Positions 8,467 to 18,652 of a stretch of 64,000 bases of DNA are shown in pieces. Origin of the DNA: Pseudomonas fluorescens. GTDB lineage: Bacteria > Pseudomonadota > Gammaproteobacteria > Pseudomonadales > Pseudomonadaceae. Position 1 is the stretch's first letter. Each line of letters begins with the position of its first letter. Position numbers and translations under genes: made by a program. The stretch is from positions 1-64,000 of the forward strand of contig NZ_MSDF01000011.1 in assembly GCF_002022275.1 (NCBI RefSeq), given 5' to 3'. The notes below the pieces were generated by a model that worked only from the letters and a program-made list of their open reading frames with translations, was not told the DNA's origin and ran no database searches.

Positions 8467-8844
8467 ATGCGTACCCCGAAAAAGCCTTTGCCACGGCTGA
8501 TGTTGTCGCTGTGCATCGCAGCCAGCGCGTTGCTCGCTGGCCAGGCGTGCGCCCTTAACCCGGTGGCGCCTTTGCTGCCCACCCAATGCGGTGACCACCC
8601 TGCCATCAAGGTCAACGCCCAGGACTACTACGCCAGCACCTTGAAACGGCTGGGTATCGTGGTGGCCGGCAATTGGGAGCGTCCCAGGCGCGCCTGCTCT
8701 GAAAAACTCGCGCACCTGCCTGTCCCTCGCCCACTCAACCAAACTGTTGCACCGCAACCCCTGGCACTTATGCCGGCTGCCGGATTAACCCTGGCGCGCG
8801 GCATGACCTTCAAGAAGTTGCTGCGCCGCCGCTCAATCGGCTGA
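8467..8844 (+). CDS. Hypothetical secreted protein
   Basis: A 125-residue protein not recognised by family. The N-terminus MRTPKKPLPRLML followed by SLCIAASALLAGQACA is a plausible Sec signal peptide with cleavage after about residue 30 (ACA-LN). The mature part has two further cysteines (TQCGD and RRACSEK) and a basic C-terminus (KKLLRRRSIG). GGAGAG lies about 8 nt before the ATG, which supports this start. It is a single gene, convergent with groEL, and shares the bidirectional terminator at 8861. The C-terminal third has low complexity, so a recent origin or decay is possible. Confidence 0.6.
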   Translation: MRTPKKPLPRLMLSLCIAASALLAGQACALNPVAPLLPTQCGDHPAIKVNAQDYYASTLKRLGIVVAGNWERPRRACSEKLAHLPVPRPLNQTVAPQPLALMPAAGLTLARGMTFKKLLRRRSIG

Positions 8845-8860
8845 ACGTTTGAACCCCCAT

Positions 8861-8900
8861 AAAAAAACCCCGCCTGCATCACTGCAGGCGGGGTTTTTTA
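8861..8900. terminator. Bidirectional terminator between groEL and the small secreted protein gene
   Basis: AAAAAAACCCCGCCTGCA and TGCAGGCGGGGTTTTTT form an 11-bp GC-rich stem with A/T runs on both sides, so it can stop transcription from either side. Confidence 0.93.
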
Positions 8901-8919
8901 AGTGCCGGGTAAGGCTGGC

Positions 8920-10578
<1,659 letters not shown>

Positions 10579-10616
10579 TTAAATACTTTGGAGTAACGGG
10601 AAAATGAGCGGGGAAA

Positions 10617-10913
10617 TCAGTCTTCCAGAACGGCGAGAATCTCGTTCTCAGCCATAACCAGCAGGTCTTCGCCATCAACTTTCACAGTGTTGCTGCCGGA
10701 GTAAGGGCCGAATACAACCTTGTCACCGACTTTAACGGCCAGCGCACGCACATCACCGTTTTCCAGAGTCTTGCCTGGGCCTGCAGCGACGATCACACCG
10801 TGGTTGGCTTTTTCAGCAGCCGAACCTGGCAGAACGATACCGCCAGCGGTTTTCTTTTCTTCTTCGCTGCGACGGATTACGACGCGGTCGTGCAGAGGAC
10901 GAAGCTTGCTCAT
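10617..10913 (-). CDS. groS: Co-chaperonin GroES (Hsp10)
   Basis: The 98-residue co-chaperonin; seven copies cap GroEL. It shows the family start [29 protein letters not shown], containing the mobile loop that contacts GroEL, and the C-terminal part [28 protein letters not shown] lies about 7 nt before the ATG. It is the first gene of the groES-groEL operon, preceded by a structured leader of about 135 nt and a heat-shock-type promoter. Confidence 0.98.
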   Translation of the reverse strand: MSKLRPLHDRVVIRRSEEEKKTAGGIVLPGSAAEKANHGVIVAAGPGKTLENGDVRALAVKVGDKVVFGPYSGSNTVKVDGEDLLVMAENEILAVLED

Positions 10914-11050
10914 TGTCGATCTCTCCTAATTGTGTTTTTCATCGGCCGGTATCGGTACCGGCGGGTTGTCTTCCGGCTGTGCCGGTCGCGGCTCGCAGAG
11001 CAAGTCGCGGAAGTCTGTCTGGTGTCGCCACCAGAAACCTTGCGGTGACC
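10914..11050 (-). promoter_or_regulatory. Structured groES 5' leader (Pseudomon-groES-type RNA)
   Basis: Three perfect hairpins lie in the leader: TCTGGTG/CACCAGA around a 4-nt loop (11018-11035), CCGGC/GCCGG (10973-10985) and CCGGTA/TACCGG (10946-10961). A conserved RNA called Pseudomon-groES is known from the 5' leader of groES in pseudomonads, and position and structure fit it. I could not align it to the family model, so the name is tentative. Confidence 0.65.
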
Positions 11051-11055
11051 GTTAC

Positions 11056-11081
11056 ATAAGGGCGCATAAGCTTATTACAAG
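11056..11081 (-). promoter_or_regulatory. Heat-shock (sigma-32-type) promoter of groESL
   Basis: On the minus strand CTTGTAA (11081-11075) and CCCTTAT (11062-11056) are 12 bp apart, close to the RpoH consensus CTTGAAA and CCCATNT. No CIRCE inverted repeat is seen. Confidence 0.6.
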
Positions 11082-11160
11082 GGGCCATGGCGGAAATTTT
11101 TTGTGTCTGCCAACGGCTGAAAAAGGCACGGCACCCTGAGGTGCCGTGCCATTGAAGCGG

Positions 11161-11637
11161 TTATTTGCTGTCGCGGTGCTCGAACTCGCCTTCGATCACA
11201 TCACCTTCACGCCCCAGCGGCTGGCGCGGAGCCGGGCCGCCACGGGGTTGCAGGTCGTCGGCGAACGCACGCTGACGAATCGCAGCCTCTTCGGCGCGCT
11301 GGCGCATCTTGCCGGCCAGCAGCTTGCGGGTCACCGGCAGCAACATGATCAGGCCGACCACGTCGCTGATAAAGCCCGGCAGGATCAACAGACCACCGGC
11401 CAGGGCCATCATCAGGCCTTCCAGCATGGTCTGAGCCGGCAGCTCACCGCGATTCAGGCTTTCACGGGCACGCAGCGCCGTGGCCAGACCGGCGACGCGC
11501 AGCACCAGAACGCCAAGCATCGAGCCGAGAATGATCAGCAACAGGGCCGGGAAAAACCCGATCGCGCTGCTGACTTGTACGAATACGAACAGCTCCAACA
11601 CCGGGAATAGCAGAAAGAGCAATAAAAAAGGGCGCAT
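11161..11637 (-). CDS. fxsA: FxsA family membrane protein
   Basis: A 158-residue inner-membrane protein. The N-terminal MRPFLLLFLLFPVLELFVFV and the following segments, including LIILGSMLGVLVLRVAG and ALAGGLLILPGFISDVVGLIMLLP, match the FxsA core, including the typical PGF-x-S-D motif. In E. coli FxsA over-production relieves phage T7 exclusion by plasmid F; its normal role is not known. The start at 11637 is supported by GAGGAACC 7 nt upstream; the longer frame to 11694 lacks a ribosome site. It lies upstream of groESL on the same strand. Confidence 0.85.
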   Translation of the reverse strand: MRPFLLLFLLFPVLELFVFVQVSSAIGFFPALLLIILGSMLGVLVLRVAGLATALRARESLNRGELPAQTMLEGLMMALAGGLLILPGFISDVVGLIMLLPVTRKLLAGKMRQRAEEAAIRQRAFADDLQPRGGPAPRQPLGREGDVIEGEFEHRDSK

Positions 11638-11718
11638 CAAATGGTTCCTCAACGCAAGAATGCCTTGCCAGTCCACCTTAGATGACGTCGCCATTTCGTG
11701 AATTCAAGCGTTGGCGGG

Positions 11719-12435
11719 TTATTTTTTCGGCCAGACCTCGGCGTGAGCCAATGAAACCAGGGCTTCGCGCACTTGTGTCGGATTGTTGCAAGGCTCTGCA
11801 AACGGCAACCAATATAAGGATTGGCCTATACGCAAGTGCATGCCTTCGCTGTCGATACCGGCCAGCTGCGCAGGCTCGGTGGTCGGCAAACCGCTGAGTT
11901 CGACGTAATGGGCGATGGCCTTGGTGTGATCGCTGTTCATGTGTTCGATCATGCTGCGCTCGGCCTTGCCCGCGAATGGGTTGGCGAGGGTCAGTTGGTC
12001 AACCCAGTGAATCGCGCCGAAGCCGCCGATATAGCGGTGACGTACCGGCTTGAGCACCCAGAAATCAAAATCGTGGGCCTTGTGATAATTGGCCGAGTCC
12101 GGGAAGTAACGGTAATAACGCTCGGCTGCTGTTTCAATGGCAGCTTCATCTTCGATTTTCTCGGCTTCGGCCAGGTAAGTCAGGCGCCCCACCGCTTGCA
12201 CGTCATCGGCCTCACGCTCACCCACCAGCAGCGAGCACTTGGGGTCTTTTTGCAGGTTATGGGTGTGCTGGGCGATGCGGCTGATCAGGATGATCGGCTT
12301 GCCCTGCGCGTCCAGGCAGTACGGCACGACCGAGCCAAAGGGAAAGCCGGGCATGGCTTTGGACAGTGTGGAGAGGGCCCCACGGTATTCCTTGAGCAAC
12401 AGCTCTCGGGCGTTCTTGGCAACGTGCGCGCTCAA
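11719..12435 (-). CDS. HugZ-like heme-utilisation / pyridoxamine-phosphate-oxidase-fold protein
   Basis: A 238-residue protein with an N-terminal split-barrel flavin/heme-binding domain (FPFGSVVPYCLDAQGKP, ILISRIAQHTHNL, LLVGE) and a C-terminal DUF2470 domain (about 155-238, starting at ERSMIEHMNSDHTKAI). Family members bind heme or reduce flavin; HugZ of Helicobacter degrades heme. The start is probably the TTG at 12435: GAGGAGT (12448-12442) lies 6 nt upstream, and homologues as I recall them begin at the same place (before the AKNARELLL motif). The 12 extra codons to 12471 would put the ribosome site inside the gene. Confidence 0.78.
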   Translation of the reverse strand: MSAHVAKNARELLLKEYRGALSTLSKAMPGFPFGSVVPYCLDAQGKPIILISRIAQHTHNLQKDPKCSLLVGEREADDVQAVGRLTYLAEAEKIEDEAAIETAAERYYRYFPDSANYHKAHDFDFWVLKPVRHRYIGGFGAIHWVDQLTLANPFAGKAERSMIEHMNSDHTKAIAHYVELSGLPTTEPAQLAGIDSEGMHLRIGQSLYWLPFAEPCNNPTQVREALVSLAHAEVWPKK

Positions 12436-12551
12436 CGTATGACTCCTCGGATATCGGGCCGCCCAAACCATATGGGAATGGATCTCAACACAAGGTAATC
12501 AATATCCGCGCAGGTTGCCAGAGGCCGTCCGGCAGGTTTTGCCAGGCCTTA

Positions 12552-13559
12552 TTACCAGGCCACGCCAAAGCCTGCGGTGTAACGGGTCTTGCTCAGGCTG
12601 CTTTGCGAGTCGCCACTGATAATGTCGCGCTCGGCCTTGAGGTTGAGCGACGCCCATTCGGTGACTTTGTAACGCAGGCCCATCTCCGCATCCAGGGAGT
12701 AGGCGGCCGGCCCGTCGAGGGGCTTGCCCACTTCACCATTGGTGAAGAACTCCACGGTCTTGCCCACCAGGTAGCGGTTGTAGTTCCACTTCATGGCCAG
12801 GGAATAGAAGTTGTCCTTGCCGCCATCGGCATATTCGTAATCGGTGCGGTTAACCAGCGAGCCGAGGGAGAACGCGCCGAGCTCATCATCCCAGAACTGG
12901 TAGCCTGGGCCGGTACCCACGGTACGCTGACGGGACAGGTCTTCGACCTTGTCACGCTTGTAAGTCAGGCGGCCTTGCCAGAACCAGTGTTCGGTGATGA
13001 AGCGGTCCAGGTCATATTCCAGCGCCCAGTTGTCTGTGGTGGTCACGTCATCCTGGAACTCACGGTTGTATTCGCCTTGAGCGGTGTGGCGCCACTGGCC
13101 GTGACGGGCGGTGGTCTTGAAGTCGACGTCGTAATCGTTGGTGTCTTTGTCGGCGCGTTTGTAGTCCAGCGCCAGGTCAACGTTGCCCTTCCACACCAGG
13201 TCTTCGATCACAGGTTTGGGTTTGAGGATCTGCTGGATGCTTGCCAGTTCAACCGTCTTGGGCGCCTCGCCGTTGGCCAGCACCACCTTGCCATCATCCG
13301 CCGCTTTCAGCGATTTGGCTTTCTCACCGGTGTAGGCGTCCTGCTTGACCAGCAACTCCTGGTCGCTTTCCAGGGTTTTGACCTGCTTCCAGTCCACCGG
13401 AATGGCCCCGGCGTAGTCGGTCTGGATCAGCAGTTTACCGCCGTCGAAGACCTTGATCTTGCCGGTCAGGCGATCGCCGTTCTTCAACCAGACGGTGTCG
13501 GCCAGCAAGGGCGTGGAGGCACTGAAAACAGCAAGGCACAGCAGGGTTCTGGACAACAT
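12552..13559 (-). CDS. DUF481 family outer-membrane-type protein
   Basis: A 335-residue exported protein. Residues 1-21 (MLSRTLLCLAVFSASTPLLA) are a signal peptide. Residues about 22-110 hold a short beta domain (DTVWLKNGDRLTGKIKVFDGG). The rest shows alternating aromatic/polar strands (LALDYKRAD, WALEYDLDRF, FWQGRLTYKRD) ending in a terminal aromatic (FGVAW), typical of an outer-membrane beta-barrel with the DUF481 signature. Function is unknown; relatives such as E. coli YdiY are acid-inducible. The ATG at 13559 is preferred over a TTG two codons upstream. Confidence 0.78.
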   Translation of the reverse strand: MLSRTLLCLAVFSASTPLLADTVWLKNGDRLTGKIKVFDGGKLLIQTDYAGAIPVDWKQVKTLESDQELLVKQDAYTGEKAKSLKAADDGKVVLANGEAPKTVELASIQQILKPKPVIEDLVWKGNVDLALDYKRADKDTNDYDVDFKTTARHGQWRHTAQGEYNREFQDDVTTTDNWALEYDLDRFITEHWFWQGRLTYKRDKVEDLSRQRTVGTGPGYQFWDDELGAFSLGSLVNRTDYEYADGGKDNFYSLAMKWNYNRYLVGKTVEFFTNGEVGKPLDGPAAYSLDAEMGLRYKVTEWASLNLKAERDIISGDSQSSLSKTRYTAGFGVAW

Positions 13560-13692
13560 AAGCAAGTTCGGGGCTCAAGTTTGACAAAAAAGGCGGCATT
13601 ATCGTGTTAGATAACGTCTTAGCAAGGACTGACTCAGGTATTTGTATTCAGTTCAGTACTCGCCGCGATATTTACAGACGTTTCTGACAAAA

Positions 13693-14076
13693 ATGCCGAC
13701 GATCTCAACGGATGTGCCCACAGTGATTCAACCCGCCGAACCCCCGCAAAGCCCCGCCGAAATGCGCCGTACGGCGCTTTACCTGACCCTGGCGCAAGTG
13801 CCTGAAGGGTGCGTGGTAAGTTACGGCGAATTGGCGCACCTGGCAGGGCTGGGTCGCGCAGCCCGCTGGGTCGGGCGCACATTGAGCCAGTTGCCGGACG
13901 ACACAAAGCTGCCCTGGCACCGCGTGCTGGGTGCCGGTGGTCGGATAAGTCTGCCGGTGGGCAGTGCCTCCGGCGACGAGCAACGTGCGCGTTTACGCAG
14001 CGAAGGTGTCAGTATCCTGAACAATCGCGTTGATATTCAGCGCCATGGCTGGCGCCCGGTAGAGCACAGCGGTTAG
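13693..14076 (+). CDS. Alkyltransferase-like protein (Atl, MGMT fold without active cysteine)
   Basis: A 127-residue protein of the O6-alkylguanine alkyltransferase C-terminal fold: YGELAHLAGLGRAARWVGR carries the DNA-binding helix and arginine finger, and LPWHRVLGAGG replaces the PCHR active site of true MGMT with PWHR. Such Atl proteins bind O6-alkylguanine without repairing it and hand the lesion to nucleotide excision repair. The start is uncertain: 13693 has no strong ribosome site, and the domain itself begins around residue 24 (MRRTALYLTL). It is divergent from the DUF481 gene and 43 bp upstream of ampG. Confidence 0.82.
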   Translation: MPTISTDVPTVIQPAEPPQSPAEMRRTALYLTLAQVPEGCVVSYGELAHLAGLGRAARWVGRTLSQLPDDTKLPWHRVLGAGGRISLPVGSASGDEQRARLRSEGVSILNNRVDIQRHGWRPVEHSG

Positions 14077-14119
14077 AGTGCGCGCTTTGTTTCCGCAAAT
14101 CTGAGGCAGACTCCAGCCC

Positions 14120-15652
14120 ATGCCCCGTAAAACCTGGCGCGCCGCGCTCGCCGCCTATGCCAGCCCCTCGACGTTAGTACTGTTGTTGCTCGGTTTCGCC
14201 GCCGGCTTGCCTTACATGTTGGTGTTCTCGACGCTTTCCGTGTGGCTGCGTGAGGCCGGTGTGGCCCGCGAGACCATCGGCTATGCGAGCTTGATCGGCC
14301 TGGCCTACGCCTTTAAATGGGTCTGGTCGCCGCTGCTCGACCAATGGCGCCTGCCGCTGCTCGGTAAACTGGGGCGTCGTCGCTCCTGGCTGGTGCTTGC
14401 CCAGACGCTGGTGATCCTCGGGTTGATCGGCATGGGCTTTTGCGACCCGCAAAAGCACCTGTCCTGGCTGATCGCCATTGCCGTCATCGTCGCGTTCGCT
14501 TCGGCCACCCAAGACATCGCGGTAGACGCTTACCGCCTGGAAATTGCCGACGACAGCCGCCAGGCCGCCCTCGCCGCCAGCTATATGTCCGGTTATCGCA
14601 TCGCCGCCCTGCTCGCGACCGCCGGCGCGCTGTTTTTTGCCGAAGGCTTCGGTTCGACGGGCTTCAACTATAAGCATTCGGCGTGGACCGGCACCTACGT
14701 GCTGTTCGGCGTGCTGATGATTCCCGCACTGCTGACCACCCTGTTCATGCGCGAACCCAATGTGCCACTGCGCACCCAGTTGCAGGCCGGGCGCTACAGC
14801 TTTGCGCACCAACTGGTCTCGGTATTTGTGCTGATCGTGTTGCTGGTGTCAGTACCGGCGATGTTCACCCAGCTGTACAACACTGATTTTGCCAGCGTGC
14901 TGTTCCACGGTGTCAGCCTGTGGGAACTGCTGATGGAAGACCGCGCGTTCCTGCGCGCCATCCTCTATATCATCCTGACCACGCTGTGCCTGTCCGCCAT
15001 GGGCCGCCGCGGTTTGGCGCCAGTGCTCACACCGGTCAACGACTTTATCCTGCGCTACCGCTGGCAGGCGTTGTTGCTGCTTGGGCTGATCGCCACCTAT
15101 CGCATGTCCGACACGGTGATGGGCGTGATGGCCAACGTGTTCTACATCGACCAGGGCTTTACCAAGGACCAGATTGCCGGGGTCAGCAAGATCTTCGGCC
15201 TGATCATGACCCTGCTCGGCGCGGGCATGGGCGGCTTGCTGATCGTGCGCTTCGGCATTCTGCCGATCCTGTTTATCGGCGGCGTGGCTTCGGCGGCAAC
15301 CAACCTGTTGTTCGTGATGCTGGCCGACATGGGGCCGGATCTGCAGATGCTGATCTTCACCATTTCCCTGGATAACTTCAGCTCGGGCCTTGCGACGTCG
15401 GCGTTTGTCGCCTACTTGTCGAGCCTGACCAACCTCAAGTTCTCCGCGACCCAATATGCGCTGCTCAGCTCGATCATGCTGTTGCTGCCACGTTTGATCG
15501 GCGGCTATTCGGGGGTGATGGTGGAGAAGTTCGGCTACCACAACTTCTTCCTGATTACCTGCATGCTGGGTGTGCCGACGTTGCTGCTGATTGCGTTGCA
15601 TTGGTTTCAGGAGAATCGGCGGGCGAAGTTGAACCCACCCGCCGAGGACTGA
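14120..15652 (+). CDS. ampG: Muropeptide permease AmpG (MFS)
   Basis: A 510-residue major facilitator with about 12-14 hydrophobic segments. Family motifs are PYMLVFSTLSVWLREAGV near the N-terminus, YAFKWVWSPLLDQW, and SATQDIAVDAYRLE (acidic membrane residues conserved in AmpG). AmpG imports GlcNAc-anhydro-muropeptides for peptidoglycan recycling; these also set AmpR-controlled beta-lactamase level. The lytic transglycosylase MltF and NagA in this window act in the same material flow. A GI-type REP doublet follows the stop directly. Confidence 0.9.
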   Translation: MPRKTWRAALAAYASPSTLVLLLLGFAAGLPYMLVFSTLSVWLREAGVARETIGYASLIGLAYAFKWVWSPLLDQWRLPLLGKLGRRRSWLVLAQTLVILGLIGMGFCDPQKHLSWLIAIAVIVAFASATQDIAVDAYRLEIADDSRQAALAASYMSGYRIAALLATAGALFFAEGFGSTGFNYKHSAWTGTYVLFGVLMIPALLTTLFMREPNVPLRTQLQAGRYSFAHQLVSVFVLIVLLVSVPAMFTQLYNTDFASVLFHGVSLWELLMEDRAFLRAILYIILTTLCLSAMGRRGLAPVLTPVNDFILRYRWQALLLLGLIATYRMSDTVMGVMANVFYIDQGFTKDQIAGVSKIFGLIMTLLGAGMGGLLIVRFGILPILFIGGVASAATNLLFVMLADMGPDLQMLIFTISLDNFSSGLATSAFVAYLSSLTNLKFSATQYALLSSIMLLLPRLIGGYSGVMVEKFGYHNFFLITCMLGVPTLLLIALHWFQENRRAKLNPPAED

Positions 15653-15666
15653 TCCGACGCGGTCAA

Positions 15667-15738
15667 TGTGGGAGCTGGCTTGCCTGCGATAGCGATGGTG
15701 AATCCAACGCCGCTATCGCAGGCAAGCCAGCTCCCACA
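15667..15738. repeat. REP doublet, GI-type (GGGAGCTGGCTTGCCTGC)
   Basis: TGTGGGAGCTGGCTTGCCTG and its inverted copy are separated by about 20 bp. The unit lies between ampG and proS. Confidence 0.93.
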
Positions 15739-15830
15739 GACCCCTCTGCATTCTGATGCCTGTACTCCGGCAGCCCACGCCCGTACAATCCAGAGTCATT
15801 TCAAGTTCAAGCAACCGACAACGGCCTACC

Positions 15831-17546
15831 ATGCGCACCAGTCAATATTTGCTCGCCACACAGAAAGAAACGCCTTCCGACGCGGTCGTGATCAGCCATC
15901 AGCTGATGCTGCGCGCCGGTATGATCCGCAAGCTGGCCTCGGGCCTGTACACCTGGCTGCCCATGGGCTTGAAGGTGATGCGCAAGGTCGAAGCCATCGT
16001 TCGTGAAGAAATGAACGCCGCCGGCTCTCTCGAAGTGTTGATGCCGAGCACCCAACCGGCTGAACTGTGGCGGGAATCCGGGCGCTGGGAAGAGTACGGC
16101 CCTGAGTTGCTGCGCTTCAAGGACCGTCATGGCCGCGATTTCTGCGCCGGCCCGACCCACGAAGAAGTGATCACCGACCTGATGCGCAACGAGCTGAGCA
16201 GCTATAAGCAGCTGCCGCTGAACCTGTATCAGATCCAGACCAAATTCCGTGACGAGATCCGCCCACGCTTCGGTTTGATGCGCGGCCGCGAATTCATCAT
16301 GAAGGACGCCTATTCGTTCCACGCTGATCAGGCGTCCCTGCAGGTCACTTACGACCGCATGCACCAGGCCTACTGCAACGTGTTCACGCGGCTGGGCCTG
16401 AAATTCCGCCCGGTTGAAGCGGACAACGGCTCCATCGGCGGCGCCGGCTCCCACGAATTCCACGTATTGGCCGAGTCCGGCGAAGACGACATCGTGTTCA
16501 GCAACGGTTCCGACTACGCAGCGAACATCGAAAAAGCCGAAGCCGTGCCACGGGAAACTTCCCGCGCCGCACCGGCTGAAGAGCTGCGCCTGGTGGACAC
16601 ACCAGAGACCAAGACCATCGCGGCCCTGGTGGAAAAATTCAATCTGCCGATTGAAAAGACCATCAAGACCCTGATCGTGCGCGCCGAAGAAGAAGGCAAG
16701 CTGATCGCCCTGGTGATCCGTGGCGACCACGAACTCAACGAAATCAAAGCCGCCCAGCAACCTGGCGTCGCCAGCCCGCTGGTCATGGCCACCGATGCCG
16801 AACTGCGCGACGCCATTGGCGCCGGTGCCGGTTCCCTCGGCCCGCTGAACCTGCCTTTGCCGATCATCATCGACCGTTCGGTCGAGCTGATGAGCGACTT
16901 CGGTATCGGTGCGAACATCGACGACAAACACTACTTTGGCGTGAACTGGGAGCGTGATCTGCCGGTTCCGACCGTTGCCGACCTGCGCAACGTGGTGGCC
17001 GGTGACCCAAGCCCGGATGGCAAGGGCACCCTGGAAATCAAGCGCGGCATCGAAGTCGGGCACATCTTCCAGCTGGGCAACAAGTACAGCAAGGCGATGA
17101 AGTGCGAAGTGCTGGGCGAGAACGGCAAGCCGATCACCCTGGACATGGGCTGCTACGGCATCGGTGTTTCCCGCGTGGTTGCAGCTGCCATCGAGCAGAA
17201 CAACGACGAGAAAGGCATCATCTGGAGTGACGCCCTGGCGCCGTTCCAGATCGCGCTGGTACCGCTGCGCTACGACAACGAGCAAGTGCGCGAAGCCACC
17301 GACAAGCTGTACGCCGAACTGACGGCGGCCGGCTTTGAAGTGTTGCTCGATGACCGGGACAAGAAAACCAGCCCGGGCATCAAGTTCGCCGACATGGAAC
17401 TGATTGGCATCCCGCACCGGATCGTGGTCAGTGACCGCGGCCTGGCTGATGGCAATCTGGAATACAAGAGCCGGACCGAAGCCGAAGCCCAACCGTTGCC
17501 GGTGGCTGACGTGCTGTCTTTCCTTCAGGCGCGTATTCGTCGCTGA
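15831..17546 (+). CDS. proS: Prolyl-tRNA synthetase
   Basis: A 571-residue class II aminoacyl-tRNA synthetase that charges tRNA-Pro. The bacterial-type layout is clear: motif 1 in [20 protein letters not shown], motif 2 in [22 protein letters not shown], the inserted YbaK-like editing domain (about 225-385, with [15 protein letters not shown]), motif 3 in [11 protein letters not shown], and the anticodon-binding domain at the end. The ATG at 15831 begins at the normal [18 protein letters not shown]; the 25-codon upstream extension is not expected. The length matches family members. Confidence 0.97.
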   Translation: MRTSQYLLATQKETPSDAVVISHQLMLRAGMIRKLASGLYTWLPMGLKVMRKVEAIVREEMNAAGSLEVLMPSTQPAELWRESGRWEEYGPELLRFKDRHGRDFCAGPTHEEVITDLMRNELSSYKQLPLNLYQIQTKFRDEIRPRFGLMRGREFIMKDAYSFHADQASLQVTYDRMHQAYCNVFTRLGLKFRPVEADNGSIGGAGSHEFHVLAESGEDDIVFSNGSDYAANIEKAEAVPRETSRAAPAEELRLVDTPETKTIAALVEKFNLPIEKTIKTLIVRAEEEGKLIALVIRGDHELNEIKAAQQPGVASPLVMATDAELRDAIGAGAGSLGPLNLPLPIIIDRSVELMSDFGIGANIDDKHYFGVNWERDLPVPTVADLRNVVAGDPSPDGKGTLEIKRGIEVGHIFQLGNKYSKAMKCEVLGENGKPITLDMGCYGIGVSRVVAAAIEQNNDEKGIIWSDALAPFQIALVPLRYDNEQVREATDKLYAELTAAGFEVLLDDRDKKTSPGIKFADMELIGIPHRIVVSDRGLADGNLEYKSRTEAEAQPLPVADVLSFLQARIRR

Positions 17547-17567
17547 AAAACCAGATCAAGAGAAGTC

Positions 17568-18530
17568 ATGTTCAAGCGAAACACCAGAGCCCTGGGGGGC
17601 GCCGCCTTGTGCGGCGCCCTGCTGGTCAGTGGCTGCGCCAACCAGATGTCGCAACGCAGTGAGCACGAGGAGCGGGTCGAGCGTAAGTTGCTCGACCACA
17701 GCCTGCAGATTGATGTAGGCGAACCCAAAGTGCTGGAACTGCCGCAACGCCGGGTGCGCATTCACGAGCAGAAGACCTTTGAGGTCACCGAGTTCGAAGT
17801 CACCCGCCGTTACGATCGTTACACCCCCTATCAGCCCTGGCGCAAACTCTATGAGATGCCCCTGGGAGCGGTCGCCCTCGTGGCGGGCGCGGGGGCAAAC
17901 GTGGCCAACATTTTTGCCCTCGGCAACTTGCCCACCAGCATGACACGTGACTGGCTGAGCTACGGCGTGGACGGCATCAACCCATTCATGAACGTGCAAA
18001 GCCACGGCCGTGCGCAACAAAACCTGGCGGGCATCGATGAAGTCCAGCGCGACAAGCGCACGGAGTATTCGAGCCTGCCCTGGAGCGAGCGCCCGGTGCA
18101 GGTCACTGCCGGCAAACAAACCTTTGACCTGACCACCGACCGTAACGGCGTGCTGCGCCTGAACCTGTTGGACAGCCCCTTTGCCGAGCACGATCTGAAT
18201 CGCATCACCACCCTGAAAATCAGCGTGGAAGATGGCCAGGACGACGTGCATTCGGACTCGACCCTGGCGATCAGCAACACCCTGCGCGGCAAGTTGCTGG
18301 AAGCCCATGGCCTGATCTATGACGACCTGGAAGATGACGAGGTGAACCAGTGGGTGCACCGGGTCAAGCGTCTGTCGGAGTTGGGCCTGGAAGAAGAGGC
18401 CAGCGAGCTGGAACAAAGTTTGATCGAACTGACGCGTAATGATCCGGAGTTGCAGCAGGAGTTTCTGCAAGCGCTGACCAAGGATGCAGGACGGTTGGTC
18501 GCGGATCCTGGCGCACGCCAAGCCCCCTGA
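17568..18530 (+). CDS. Hypothetical lipoprotein
   Basis: A 320-residue protein with a lipoprotein signal: ALCGALLVSGCANQ, lipobox LVSG-C about residue 24. The following asparagine/glutamine favours outer-membrane sorting. A glycine/alanine-rich stretch (LGAVALVAGAGANVANIFALG, about 100-120) may insert in or lie on the membrane. The C-terminal 70 residues are acidic and helical. No family function is recognised. The gene follows proS by 21 bp and is probably co-transcribed. Confidence 0.75.
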   Translation: MFKRNTRALGGAALCGALLVSGCANQMSQRSEHEERVERKLLDHSLQIDVGEPKVLELPQRRVRIHEQKTFEVTEFEVTRRYDRYTPYQPWRKLYEMPLGAVALVAGAGANVANIFALGNLPTSMTRDWLSYGVDGINPFMNVQSHGRAQQNLAGIDEVQRDKRTEYSSLPWSERPVQVTAGKQTFDLTTDRNGVLRLNLLDSPFAEHDLNRITTLKISVEDGQDDVHSDSTLAISNTLRGKLLEAHGLIYDDLEDDEVNQWVHRVKRLSELGLEEEASELEQSLIELTRNDPELQQEFLQALTKDAGRLVADPGARQAP

Positions 18531-18547
18531 TCAGATGAATGTCTAAA

Positions 18548-18637
18548 TGTGGGAGCTGGCTTGCCTGCGATAGCGGTGGGTCAGCTTGCATTTGTAGAGG
18601 CTGACACACAGTCATCGCAGGCAAGCCAGCTCCCACA
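18548..18637. repeat. REP doublet, GI-type
   Basis: TGTGGGAGCTGGCTTGCCTG and its inverted copy flank about 40 bp. It separates the convergent lipoprotein and dinB genes. Confidence 0.93.
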
Positions 18638-18652
18638 GGTTTGACCCGGTGT

